Below are positions 26,669 to 35,638 of a DNA stretch of 64,000 nucleotides, piece after piece. How positions within the stretch are numbered: the first letter of the stretch is position 1; each line of letters starts with the position of its first letter. The position numbers and the translations under genes are program-made. The notes under the pieces were generated by a model. The model saw only the letters and a list, made by a program, of their open reading frames with translations, searched no databases and was not told where the DNA came from. Location of the stretch: NCBI RefSeq assembly GCF_904846705.1, contig NZ_CAJHBS010000016.1, forward strand, positions 1 to 64,000, in the 5' to 3' direction. This DNA is from Psychrobacter sp. Pi2-52. Its GTDB lineage: Bacteria > Pseudomonadota > Gammaproteobacteria > Pseudomonadales > Moraxellaceae.

Positions 26669-27623
26669 TTTTCATCTTCACATTCGCCAATAGCAGTCCT
26701 GATAAGATCAACATCATGGCCAGCATCTTCCACCACGTCACTACTTCTCCTGTGAGTAGTACTGAGGTCACCATACCGAATACGGGCACCAATAGCGCAA
26801 ACGGCATAACCTTGGAGGCGGTATTTTGACTGAGTAAGTGTGCCCACAGGCCAAAGCCAATTAAGGTTGAGATATAGACGATAAACCCAAGTGAGAGCCA
26901 AGACTTGAGCGATGCTTCAGTAAACGTCTCCAGCTGCCATGCATCAGTCTCAAATGTAAGAGAAGATATCGTTAACATCACGCAAGCAATGAGACCGCCC
27001 CAGACGACCAGCGCTAGCGCAGACAGAGCAGAGGCTTTATTTTTTCCAGTGCTAGATGTAGCAACAGATACCCTTGTTCCTTGCTGCGTCTCTTGTAGGG
27101 CAGCTTTTTCTGAGGCCTGTTTTGATGCTTGCTTGGAGGCTTGCTTGGATGCAATGTTACCAAAGCTCCACCCGATGGCCGCAATCAAAATACAGATGAA
27201 CCCTGCCAAAGGCATATCACCGCCAAGGTTTAGCGCAATCACGCTAAGTCCTAGCACACCGACCAACATACCGACGATTTGCATACGGCTGACTGCTTCA
27301 CCCAATATAAAGTATGCTAGCAATACCGTGATAAAAATCTGAATTTGTAGCAGTAGTGCCGTCAGCCCCGGGGATGAACCCAGATGCATCGCTGTAAATA
27401 CAAAGGCGTACTGCATGACAAATGTACCGATGGCATAAATAAACAGGGTACGGTTGAATTTAGGCGGCTTTAGAAATAAAACCAGAGGCACAGCAGTAAA
27501 GAAAAAACGCAGAGCAGTAAGCATCAATGGCGGAAAGCTCTCAAGACCCCACGCAATAAAAGTAAAATTTACGCCCCAGATAAAAGTAACCAGTACAGCC
27601 AATGCAATATATATAGGGGACAT
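26652..27623 (-). CDS. eamA: EamA-family drug/metabolite transporter
   Basis: A 323-residue inner-membrane exporter of the DMT superfamily with two EamA domains and about ten helices. The N-terminus ALAVLVTFIWGVNFTFIAWGLESFPPLML is close to E. coli EamA (cysteine/O-acetylserine exporter). Between helices 5 and 6 is an unusual loop of about 40 residues that begins with a four-residue repeat, ASKQASKQASKQASE, encoded by 12-bp tandem units. Regulators of this type of exporter are often MocR proteins, and a MocR gene lies upstream on the same strand. Copy D of the repeat element lies between them. Substrate is inference. Confidence 0.85.
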   Translation of the reverse strand: MSPIYIALAVLVTFIWGVNFTFIAWGLESFPPLMLTALRFFFTAVPLVLFLKPPKFNRTLFIYAIGTFVMQYAFVFTAMHLGSSPGLTALLLQIQIFITVLLAYFILGEAVSRMQIVGMLVGVLGLSVIALNLGGDMPLAGFICILIAAIGWSFGNIASKQASKQASKQASEKAALQETQQGTRVSVATSSTGKNKASALSALALVVWGGLIACVMLTISSLTFETDAWQLETFTEASLKSWLSLGFIVYISTLIGFGLWAHLLSQNTASKVMPFALLVPVFGMVTSVLLTGEVVTWWKMLAMMLILSGLLLANVKMKIKKSC

Positions 27624-27756
27624 ATGAGCTATCCTAGAGAGTTATTGTCCGTTTTGGGGAATGGTTCGATTTGCTTGTGTTCGGCTTGTGTTCGGCTGAT
27701 ATTTAGGCTTAGAATTATAGTCGAAAGGTCACTATATAATAGGACGGTACTAGCAC

Positions 27757-27863
27757 TATAGTCGATTCAATTTAAAAGTAGTACAAGGCAACCGAGTGTA
27801 GATGTATATGTGATACTTCAAGCGAGGTTAACGCTGTAATACTTTTATAGTGGAATGACTATA
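27757..27863 (-). repeat. MITE-like repeat, copy D
   Basis: 107 bp, inverted relative to copies A-C. Ends TATAGTCGATTC and GGAATGACTATA form the terminal inverted repeats. The interior has CAAGGCAACCGAGTG and AAGCGAGGTTAACGCTGT, the reverse complements of the conserved blocks in the other copies. It ends 16 bp beyond the stop of the MocR gene. Confidence 0.8.
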
Positions 27864-27878
27864 TAAGTCTCTGATTGG

Positions 27879-29258
27879 TTAGTCTAACGATTGAGCCAAT
27901 ACCTCGAAAACTTTTGAATGACTCATCTGCGCCACATTGAACCGCATAAAGTTCTCAGCATTGTCCGATTGGCTAAAAACATTGCCCGGCGCCAATACCA
28001 CACCTTTGGATAAACAGCGATTGGCCAATTCGGTCGCATTATTATTCTCAGGCAATCGGCACCATAGGAACATACCTGCTTGTGGGAGCAGCCACGGTAC
28101 GATGCCTAATTTAGCCAATCGTGGTAGCGTATGAGTACGCGCGCTTGCCAGCCGAGTATGGATATCATTCATATGCTTACGGTAGCCGCTATCAGTCAAC
28201 GCTGAGAACACAACCGCCGCTGCTAACTGACTGCCACCAAAGCCAGTCGCTATCTTTAAATCTACCAAGCTCTCGACCCATTCTGTAGGCGCTGCGATAT
28301 AACCACAGCGTAGGGATGCGGATAACGTTTTAGAAAAACTGCCGATATAGAATACTCGTGACAACCCATCCAAAGCCGCCAATCTCGCCGCAGGCTTGAC
28401 TTCAAAATCTGCAAAAATATCGTCTTCTATAATGTACAAGCCAGCCGCCTGAGCCAATTGTAATACACGGTATGCCGTAGCAGGTGATAACGTTGCACCA
28501 GTAGGATTGTGAATGGCAGCATTGGTGATGTACAGGCGCGGCTTATGCTCATCTAAAATCGCTGCAAAGGCCTCTACATCTGGTCCGTTTGGCGTATAAG
28601 GGACGCCAACCACTTTGACTCGGTGGGCAAGCAGTTGTGCTCGAAAGTTAAAATAACAAGGATCATCGACGATTACCGTGTCACCTGGCGTCAGCAAAAA
28701 TCGAAAAATCAAATCTATCGCCTGAGTGCCTGAATCCGTCAATATGACCTGTGACGGTTCTGCATTGATACTCAATCCTGCCATACGCCGCGTGAGTAAT
28801 TGGCGCAATGCTAACAGTCCTAGCGGCGTTGCATACTCACTGATAATAGACGCGTCAGCTTTTGCTACATTTCGCAGACCACGGCGTATACCTGCCTCAA
28901 ATAGCCAGTCCGCTGGTAACCAGCCGCAGCCTGGCTTTAGTGCACCATCGGGTGGCTCCAGCGACTGCCGCGATACCCACAATGGATCTACCACTCGATC
29001 AATTTTTGGTGCTATATCTGTCAATGATAGCGGCGCTGTCGTCTCTGCCACATAGAACCCTGCACTAGGCCGAGAGTAAATAAAGCCCTCAGTTTGCAGG
29101 CGCTCATAGGCTTCAACCACGGTAGATGGCGAGAACCCATAATCTTTGGCAGCAGCACGGACGGAGGGTAGTCGCGACTCTGGCATATAGATGACGGTTG
29201 CTATTTTATCTTTTACGTCAGCCATGACAACTTCGATACGTGTTAGCTTCTTATTCAT
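27879..29258 (-). CDS. MocR-type regulator (GntR helix-turn-helix fused to aminotransferase fold)
   Basis: A 459-residue protein with two parts. Residues about 1-70 are a GntR-type winged helix (SRLPSVRAAAKDYGFSPSTVVEAYERL). The rest is a fold type I aminotransferase domain, with the PLP-binding lysine in IGSFSKTLSASLRCGYIA and the DDPCYFNFRAQLL segment. MocR regulators use PLP or an amino acid as effector. It is divergent from the MFS transporter at 29524, across a 265-bp region that would hold the control sites, and upstream of the EamA exporter gene. Either or both may be targets. Confidence 0.92.
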   Translation of the reverse strand: MNKKLTRIEVVMADVKDKIATVIYMPESRLPSVRAAAKDYGFSPSTVVEAYERLQTEGFIYSRPSAGFYVAETTAPLSLTDIAPKIDRVVDPLWVSRQSLEPPDGALKPGCGWLPADWLFEAGIRRGLRNVAKADASIISEYATPLGLLALRQLLTRRMAGLSINAEPSQVILTDSGTQAIDLIFRFLLTPGDTVIVDDPCYFNFRAQLLAHRVKVVGVPYTPNGPDVEAFAAILDEHKPRLYITNAAIHNPTGATLSPATAYRVLQLAQAAGLYIIEDDIFADFEVKPAARLAALDGLSRVFYIGSFSKTLSASLRCGYIAAPTEWVESLVDLKIATGFGGSQLAAAVVFSALTDSGYRKHMNDIHTRLASARTHTLPRLAKLGIVPWLLPQAGMFLWCRLPENNNATELANRCLSKGVVLAPGNVFSQSDNAENFMRFNVAQMSHSKVFEVLAQSLD

Positions 29259-29523
29259 ATTTTTTACAATTTTTGGTAAGGCGGCTTTTATGAAGGTCTT
29301 ATCTCAAGGTTACAGCTATGACGATATATGGGTAGGATATCCCAACTGTATGGGTTTTATAGACCAAACAGTTCTGTCTAATTGTACTGGATTGTATATA
29401 GATAACCTACTGTACTTTTGTTTTAATCATTGAACGTAAACGATGTAGAGGTAGGTGTCATTCTATTGTGAAACGCACTTACCTCAGTCAATTCAACGAT
29501 TATTCTTCAAAAAGCAGCGATAT

Positions 29524-30705
29524 ATGACCACGAAAAAATATAATAAATATTTGGCCTTTGCCTTATGCGTGATAACGACAAGCGTCAATATCCAAGGGCC
29601 GCTTTATGCCGTCTATGCACACAATGATGGCTATGGTGTACTAGCAACTACGATAGCGTTTTCCTTTTATGTATTAGGCGTCATACCTGTATTATTAGCT
29701 TTCGGTGGGTTGTCGGATCGGATCGGACGACGTAAGGTGATTTTAATCTCTCTAGCACTATCGATAGCAGCGACGGCTCTCATGCTATTTTATCCTTACA
29801 CACGAGCGTTAGCAGTAGCACGATTCATACTGGGTGTGGGAACCGCTCTAATGGCTGCTACGGCGACTGCCTATATGATTGAGCTGCTTGGTTCATCAGA
29901 TACGATGCGTGCGACAGCGTGGGTGACGGCCAGTACAACGATAGGTTTTGGTCTTGGCCCTGTATTGACGACGGTTTCTTTGATGCTTTATGAAACTGAA
30001 CAACCAGCCAGTTTTTTCTTACTACTAGCGAGCGGGCTGTTCGCTATGTTTCTGTTATATCAATTACCAGAGACGGCACCTAAATGCACTAATTTGCCCA
30101 CATCTATGCTACGGCTACCTTATTTTAACCGTGAGGTCATCTGGTATGGCAGCGGTATTTTGATTTGTTGGGCGACGACAGGATTGGTATTGTCAGTTAT
30201 TCCCTCAGTACTGGCCACGCATGGCCTCGCTAAGTATGCAGGGGTATCTTCTATGTTAGCCATCAGTTGTGGATTGATCGTTCAGCCAATCGCTCGAAAA
30301 CTTGACCCTCAAGTTTCAAGCAAGCTTGGTCTTCTGATTTTACTACCAGCTTATGCTTTATTGGCTTGGGGGACGTTGAATGCCAACCTACCAGTCATTC
30401 TTTTGGCGGCATTTTTGGCCAGTACTAGTTGCTATGGCTTTGTCTATTTAGGCGGTATGTTAGGAGTCGCAAAATCTGCTGGAAATGAGCAGGCACGTGC
30501 AAGTGCAGGCTATTTTCTGATGGCATATATAGGGCTTAGTGTACCCGTCATCTTTACTGGTTTGATTGTGGATCGGTATGGTGCTGCTACTGCATTCTAC
30601 GCCTTTGGTGTGTTTTCATTAGTTGGTGTGATTGTCTTATTTGCTAGCCAGCCTATGTTGAGGACTGGACGTCATTCGAACGCCAATTTGCATAGCGTGA
30701 CTTAA
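29524..30705 (+). CDS. Major facilitator superfamily transporter
   Basis: A 393-residue inner-membrane transporter with 12 predicted helices. The loop 2-3 signature GGLSDRIGRRKVIL is intact. The start is taken at the ATG giving MTTKKYNKYLAF, as the upstream 23 codons of open frame look non-coding and contain no membrane segment. It is divergent from the MocR gene, suggesting that MocR controls it. The sugar-transporter or drug-efflux type is not evident. A weak terminator follows at 30714. Confidence 0.88.
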   Translation: MTTKKYNKYLAFALCVITTSVNIQGPLYAVYAHNDGYGVLATTIAFSFYVLGVIPVLLAFGGLSDRIGRRKVILISLALSIAATALMLFYPYTRALAVARFILGVGTALMAATATAYMIELLGSSDTMRATAWVTASTTIGFGLGPVLTTVSLMLYETEQPASFFLLLASGLFAMFLLYQLPETAPKCTNLPTSMLRLPYFNREVIWYGSGILICWATTGLVLSVIPSVLATHGLAKYAGVSSMLAISCGLIVQPIARKLDPQVSSKLGLLILLPAYALLAWGTLNANLPVILLAAFLASTSCYGFVYLGGMLGVAKSAGNEQARASAGYFLMAYIGLSVPVIFTGLIVDRYGAATAFYAFGVFSLVGVIVLFASQPMLRTGRHSNANLHSVT

Positions 30706-30713
30706 AATAAGAT

Positions 30714-30745
30714 TGATAATGCAGTTTTCTATTCATTATCTTTTT
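30714..30745 (+). terminator. Weak Rho-independent terminator
   Basis: GATAATG / CATTATC with a 12-base loop, then TTTTT, just after the MFS gene. Confidence 0.55.
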
Positions 30746-30837
30746 AATTTTTCATGATTAGATTACTTGTCCTTTTTGTTATATGAGTTTTTTTAGTTCA
30801 TTTATTATATCTGACAGGCATGAGTGGTTCTTTGATG

Positions 30838-31110
30838 TCATTCATATAGCTCATGTATCTGAATATCTACTACTGCCCAATCCATTCCTTCAAAATCTAG
30901 ATTATCTTTATGTTTAGTACTATCGGTAGGTAGAGGAATGGCTTCGCCGTCTTCTATCAATCCTTTTAGATGGAGCATAATTGCTTCTTTAGCATTATTA
31001 AAGATATCTGCACGTTCATCGCTGGCTGAATAGCAACTCACTATGTCTGGGATAAATATGCCGTAAGCTGTTGTTTCATTACTTGGTGTAATTGCTATCG
31101 GATACTGCAT
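30838..31110 (-). CDS. HicB-like antitoxin domain protein (orphan)
   Basis: A 90-residue protein of the HicB-like fold: the N-terminus QYPIAITPSNETTAYGIFIPDI, then CYSASDERADIFNNAKEAIMLHLKGLIEDGEAIPLPT, match the partial RNase H-like HicB domain. No DNA-binding tail is evident. HicB normally neutralises the mRNA-cleaving toxin HicA, but I find no HicA-like frame within the intergenic space on either side. It may be a solitary antitoxin, a leftover of a lost pair, or a regulator. Confidence 0.75.
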   Translation of the reverse strand: MQYPIAITPSNETTAYGIFIPDIVSCYSASDERADIFNNAKEAIMLHLKGLIEDGEAIPLPTDSTKHKDNLDFEGMDWAVVDIQIHELYE

Positions 31111-31337
31111 TTAACATTCCTCATGAAGTTTGAACCTAAGTATAACTGCAAATTGCTTAGATAAGGCTCTACATAACCCCTTAAATAAAACTCACTTTCA
31201 AAATTATATTGAAAGTGTTTTAGGTGATGGCTACTGTTTGACCCACAACACTTTCATTACAATGGGCGCTATCACGATGGATAAAATAGAACAGGTATCC
31301 AAAACTGAAACAATAATTCAAACAATAAGGGCGGTTT

Positions 31338-32201
31338 ATGACTCTGAATATCACTAAAACAATTTTAATTACTGGCAGCACAGATGGCATTGGCAAATTG
31401 GCAGCGTTAAAACTGGCAGAAGCTGGACACCAAGTGTACTTGCATGGCCGCGATGCTGACAAGCTTGCTAGCGTCATTGCAGAAGTTCAAGCAGTCGCGA
31501 CAGGCGCAGCAGTAGATAATATTGATGGGTTTGTGGCTGATTTTTCTGATCTAACGGATGTGCTAAAGATGGCAGCAGACGTCAATGAAAAACTGCCAAA
31601 GCTCGATGTGCTCATAAATAACGCAGGGATTTATACCACGGCATCAGCATTGACTAAAGACGGTTTGGATGTACGTTTCGTAGTCAATTACCTAGCGCCT
31701 TATGAGCTGACCAATGCTTTATTGCCTTTGCTCAAGCAGTCTGATAAAGCACGTATCGTGAACTTAAGCTCAGCTGCGCAAGCGTCAATATCTTATCAAG
31801 CACTTGCAGGCCAGACCCGCCTCGATGATAAGGATGCTTATGCCCAAAGTAAGCTGGCACTCACGATGTGGAGTATGGCATTAGCTGATACCGTCGCTAG
31901 CAACGATATCAATGTCATTGCCGTCAATCCAGGCTCGCTGCTGAACACAAAAATGGTCGATGAGGCGTATGGTCAGCATTGGTCATCAGCAGACAAAGGC
32001 GCAAATATCCTAACGGAGTTGGCCATCTCGGATGAGTTCGCTAACGATACTGGTAAGTACTTTGATAACGATATAAAAGATGGCACACATGGCGATGCAA
32101 GAGGAGCGTTTGGTCGACCACATGCTGATGCTCTAAACCAAGCAGCCATTGCAGAGCTTGAGCAGCAGACTCAGACAGTATTGCAGTCAATTTTTGCATA
32201 A
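31338..32201 (+). CDS. Short-chain dehydrogenase/reductase
   Basis: A 287-residue classical SDR acting on NAD(P)H. The cofactor motif TGSTDGIG (residues about 12-19), NNAG in DVLINNAGIY, the catalytic Ser in IVNLSSAAQ and the YxxxK pair in DAYAQSKLAL are all present. GGGCGG lies near the ATG. An MDR oxidoreductase gene follows 118 bp downstream on the same strand and may share its transcript. Substrate unknown; the sequence resembles the retinol-dehydrogenase-like group. Confidence 0.92.
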   Translation: MTLNITKTILITGSTDGIGKLAALKLAEAGHQVYLHGRDADKLASVIAEVQAVATGAAVDNIDGFVADFSDLTDVLKMAADVNEKLPKLDVLINNAGIYTTASALTKDGLDVRFVVNYLAPYELTNALLPLLKQSDKARIVNLSSAAQASISYQALAGQTRLDDKDAYAQSKLALTMWSMALADTVASNDINVIAVNPGSLLNTKMVDEAYGQHWSSADKGANILTELAISDEFANDTGKYFDNDIKDGTHGDARGAFGRPHADALNQAAIAELEQQTQTVLQSIFA

Positions 32202-32318
32202 GATGCATAAGATTTATATTTTGCGGCATCAATAAATTTCGAACAATTAAACCATTACTAACTATATTTTCAAATTTTATTATTAAAAACTTTCCCATTA
32301 AAAACAGGACACAATATT

Positions 32319-33377
32319 ATGCAAACTATCAAAGCCATTGGTTATCAAAACAATCTACCTATCGATAACGAACAATCGCTACAAGACATTACCCTTGATA
32401 AGCCAATTGCTTCAGGCTGCGATATTCTCGTAGAAGTAAAAGCCATATCAGTCAATCCAGTAGATTACAAAATCCGTGAAGGGCGTCCTGCTGCAGAGGG
32501 TGAGTATGCTGTTATTGGTTGGGATGCTGCTGGTACTGTGACGGCTGTCGGTGAAGACGTCAGTTTATTCTCAGTAGGCGACAATGTCTATTATGCTGGA
32601 GATTTGACCCGTTCAGGCAGCAATGCTGAATATCAGTTGGTCGATGAGCGTATCGTTGGGCACATGCCAGCCTCTTTGTCTTTCGCTGAGGCAGCAGCAT
32701 TACCACTGACGACGATTACGGCTTGGGAGATGTTATTTGACCGTTTACAAGTGCCTGTCTCTGATAGCAAAGCGAATGTCAGCGGTAGTAGCGAGAATGC
32801 TAATAACGTCTCAGTATTGGTCATTGGCGCAGCGGGCGGTGTTGGATCTATCTTAACTCAGTTATTAAAAACAAGAACTTCTGCCACGGTTATTGGTACG
32901 GCTTCAAGAGATGAGAGCGTGCAGTGGCTCAAAGATTTGGGTGCTGATCATGTCATCAATCACCGCAACCCATTGTCTGATGAACTACAAAAAACGGGTA
33001 TTGCTGAAGTAGACTACGTGGTGAGTCTCAATAATACTGAGGATCATTATGAAGAAATCATTAAATGCTTAAAGCCGCAAGGTAAGCTTGGACTGATTGA
33101 TGATCCAAAATCATTAGATGCCAACCCTCTTAAAACCAAGAGCTTAAGCCTGCATTGGGAATTTATGTTTGCACGCTCAATGTTCAATACGCCAGACATG
33201 ATTGAACAGCATCATTTATTAAATGCAGTGGCAAAATTGATTGATGCAGGCGAGATCAAAACCACAGTTGCTCACAATCTTGGGGCTATCACCGCTGAAC
33301 ACCTACGTAGTGCGCATCAAATGCTAGAAAAACAGCAAGCGCATGGCAAGATTGTATTAGAAGGCTGGTCTGCATAA
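32319..33377 (+). CDS. Zinc-binding-type alcohol dehydrogenase-like MDR protein
   Basis: A 352-residue member of the zinc-independent MDR group often annotated zinc-type alcohol dehydrogenase-like. GroES-like N-terminal part (VEVKAISVNPVDYKIREG, then GWDAAGTVTAVGEDV); Rossmann motif VLVIGAAGGVGSILTQL; the middle loop has an additional Ser/Asn-rich segment. Classical zinc cysteines are absent. Probably an NADPH quinone or enone reductase. It follows the SDR gene and is separated from the convergent HxlR gene by about 130 bp. Confidence 0.88.
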   Translation: MQTIKAIGYQNNLPIDNEQSLQDITLDKPIASGCDILVEVKAISVNPVDYKIREGRPAAEGEYAVIGWDAAGTVTAVGEDVSLFSVGDNVYYAGDLTRSGSNAEYQLVDERIVGHMPASLSFAEAAALPLTTITAWEMLFDRLQVPVSDSKANVSGSSENANNVSVLVIGAAGGVGSILTQLLKTRTSATVIGTASRDESVQWLKDLGADHVINHRNPLSDELQKTGIAEVDYVVSLNNTEDHYEEIIKCLKPQGKLGLIDDPKSLDANPLKTKSLSLHWEFMFARSMFNTPDMIEQHHLLNAVAKLIDAGEIKTTVAHNLGAITAEHLRSAHQMLEKQQAHGKIVLEGWSA

Positions 33378-33509
33378 CGCCATTTAGATTAATAGTTAAC
33401 GAGAGTTTGGAATATTTTAGGCTGAAGCACAGTACAGCCGTAAAAGGTTAAGTCTTTTAGATAAAGTGTTCTAATATCTAGCTCCAGTGATTTATAAACC
33501 GCTACTATA

Positions 33510-33983
33510 TTAAATACTCACTTCATCATTACCGATCCATTTGGGTCCTATCTCAACCTCAATATCACGTGCAGTAATTGGCTCAGCGCACTCGGAGCAT
33601 ACTGTCACAGGATGCATAATGTGACCACATGCCTTGTGTCTATGCAACAGCGGCGCCCCGCGTTCATCAACCATGTATTTATCACCCCAACTGACCAATG
33701 CCAGTACGACAGAGTGCAAATCTAATCCACACTCTGTCAGTCTATATTCCTCACGTAGCGGCCGCTGCTGATAGGCGACTTTTTTTAAAATATCGTATTC
33801 AACCAGTTTGCGAAGACGGTCAGATAGGACATGACGTGTAATGCCTAAGCGTTGCTCAAATACGTCGAATCGTCTGACTCCCAAAAAACAATCACGTAAA
33901 ATAATGAGCGTCCAACGATCACCAATGACTGCTAAAGTGCGAGCTACCGAGCAAGACTGTTGGTCCAGTTCATCCCAGCGCAT
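33510..33983 (-). CDS. HxlR-family transcriptional regulator
   Basis: A 157-residue winged-helix regulator: SCSVARTLAVIGDRWTLIILRDCFLGVRRFD is the family core, followed by ITRHVLSDRLRKLVE. The last 50 residues add a Cys/His cluster (CGHIMHPVTVCSEC) that looks like a small zinc ribbon. ATG with AAGGAGA upstream. It is divergent from the SDR gene at 34086 with only about 100 bp between, so it probably represses that gene and itself. Confidence 0.9.
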   Translation of the reverse strand: MRWDELDQQSCSVARTLAVIGDRWTLIILRDCFLGVRRFDVFEQRLGITRHVLSDRLRKLVEYDILKKVAYQQRPLREEYRLTECGLDLHSVVLALVSWGDKYMVDERGAPLLHRHKACGHIMHPVTVCSECAEPITARDIEVEIGPKWIGNDEVSI

Positions 33984-34052
33984 AGGTTATCTCCTTTATC
34001 TTTAAGCTATAGGTTAGCTTGACAGGGTCCAAAAATAAAGCTATATTTTTGT

Positions 34053-34074
34053 TAGTTCTAAAAAGGAACCTATA
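34053..34074. promoter_or_regulatory. Candidate HxlR operator
   Basis: Imperfect palindrome TAGTTCTA-AAAA-GGAACCTA in the short gap between the divergent HxlR and SDR genes. A further TATAGGTT (34008-34015) mirrors the AACCTATA at 34067-34074. The shape fits a dimeric winged-helix site; binding is inference. Confidence 0.4.
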
Positions 34075-34085
34075 AGGAAATAGAC

Positions 34086-34814
34086 ATGAACAGAGCACCC
34101 GTAGCAGTTGTAATCGGCGCAGGCGATGCCACTGGCAGTGCTGTTGCCAAACGTTTTGCGCGAGAAGGTTTTACTTTGTGCGTGACCAGAAGGAACGCTG
34201 AGAAGCTAGAGGCATTAGTCAGTGATATCGAAGCGGCTGGGGGAGTAGTCAAGCCATTTGGTTGTGATGCGCGTGTAGAACAAGAAATGGTTGAGCTGTT
34301 TGCCCATATTGAAAAAGACATTGGGCCGATTGAAGTAGTAGTGTTTAACATCGGGGCAAACGTTCATTTCTCTATCTTAGATACGACAGAAAGGGTCTAT
34401 CGAAAAGTATGGGAGATGGGTGCTTTGGCGGGGTTTTTGACAGGTAGAGAAGCGGCAAAAGTCATGATTCCACGTGCGAGGGGGACAATTATTTTTACGG
34501 GTGCAACAGCGTCTTTACGCGGTAGTAAAGGGTTTTCGGCTTTTGCTAGCGCTAAGTTTGCTCTGCGGGCATTGGCACAAAGCATGGCGCGAGAGTTAGG
34601 ACCTAAAGGCATACATGTCGCACACCCTATCATTGACGGTGCCATTGATACTGATTTTATTCGTGACAACTTTCCCGAGCGCTATGAGCTAAAAGACCAA
34701 GACGGTATTTTAAATCCAGAACATATCGCTGAGCAGTATTGGCAGTTGCACTGTCAGCCAAGGGATAGCTGGACGCATGAGCTGGATTTACGCCCATGGA
34801 TGGAAACTTTTTAA
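34086..34814 (+). CDS. Atypical short-chain dehydrogenase/reductase (Phe in place of catalytic Tyr)
   Basis: A 242-residue SDR-fold protein. The cofactor motif is altered to GAGDATG (residues 11-17), the NNAG region reads FNIGAN, and the catalytic YxxxK reads FASAK (Phe153, Lys157). The rest of the active-site helix (ALAQSMARELGPKGIHVAH) is well conserved. A family with this FAxAK variant occurs widely, so it is a stable type rather than decay, but whether it does standard hydride transfer is unclear. It is divergent from HxlR and 65 bp upstream of a DsbA-like isomerase gene, probably one operon. Confidence 0.85.
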   Translation: MNRAPVAVVIGAGDATGSAVAKRFAREGFTLCVTRRNAEKLEALVSDIEAAGGVVKPFGCDARVEQEMVELFAHIEKDIGPIEVVVFNIGANVHFSILDTTERVYRKVWEMGALAGFLTGREAAKVMIPRARGTIIFTGATASLRGSKGFSAFASAKFALRALAQSMARELGPKGIHVAHPIIDGAIDTDFIRDNFPERYELKDQDGILNPEHIAEQYWQLHCQPRDSWTHELDLRPWMETF

Positions 34815-34879
34815 TCCTATCTGGTTAATAACCATCAAAATTTTTAATGGATTTTTAACATATTGCAAGGAATGCAAAA

Positions 34880-35467
34880 ATGAGTAAACAAGTAGAATTT
34901 TTCTTTGATGTGGGCAGCCCAGCCAGTTATTTGGCATGGACACAGTTAGCGAGTATCGCACAGCATCACAATGCCGAGATCGTTTGGCGACCTATGCTAC
35001 TTGGCGCAGTGTTTCAAGCCGTTGGTAACACCTCACCAGCTGCCGTACCTGCTAAAGGCGCTTATATGCTCAAAGACCTTAAGCGTTTTTCAGCTATCTA
35101 TGACGTGCCTTTTCGCTTCAATCCATTTTTCCCAGTCAATACGATGCAGCTTATGCGCGGTGTTACCGCTTATTTGGGGACACCTAAATTTGAGAGTTAT
35201 TTATCCGCTGTCTTTAATGGGCTATGGGCTGAAAAGTTAAATATGGAATCACCAGAAGTCGTGGCTGAAGTTTTGTCGAAAGTAGGCATTGAGGCGACTG
35301 ATTTTATGGCGCGTATTAGTGAGCCTGAGGTCAAGGCGCGTTTAAAATCTAGTACCGAAGAAGCAGTAGCACGAGGCGTATTTGGGGCACCAAGTTTCTT
35401 TGTAAATGGTGAGATGTTTTTTGGTCAAGACCGGTTGAGCTTTGTTGAAGATGCTTTGAGAGACTGA
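34880..35467 (+). CDS. 2-hydroxychromene-2-carboxylate isomerase/DsbA-like oxidoreductase
   Basis: A 195-residue thioredoxin-fold protein of the kappa-GST/HCCA isomerase group. The N-terminus FFFDVGSPASYLAW has the active-site Ser in place of the DsbA CxxC. The all-alpha insertion includes FNPFFPVNTMQLMRG, and the fold returns with GVFGAPSFFVNGEMFFGQDRL. In naphthalene catabolism such enzymes isomerise chromene carboxylates with glutathione. With the SDR gene upstream, a small detoxification operon under HxlR control is likely; no naphthalene genes are nearby. Confidence 0.88.
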   Translation: MSKQVEFFFDVGSPASYLAWTQLASIAQHHNAEIVWRPMLLGAVFQAVGNTSPAAVPAKGAYMLKDLKRFSAIYDVPFRFNPFFPVNTMQLMRGVTAYLGTPKFESYLSAVFNGLWAEKLNMESPEVVAEVLSKVGIEATDFMARISEPEVKARLKSSTEEAVARGVFGAPSFFVNGEMFFGQDRLSFVEDALRD

Positions 35468-35638
35468 GAATAGTAAGTCATAGGATATATAGATTGCGCT
35501 GTACTAGCTCAACGATAGTCGATTGGCTTTCAATCCACCAGACATCAGCCGCGATAAGTAACCGTGATTTTTCTTCACTGTGGTTTCTCCAGAAAATAAC
35601 CTTGCCACTCAGTTTAATGATTAAGCTCTATGGTTACA

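Noticed and set aside
31130..31357. 75-codon plus-strand frame before the SDR gene
   Set aside because: It overlaps the SDR start in another frame, has no clear ribosome site and matches nothing I know; it is also not HicA-like.
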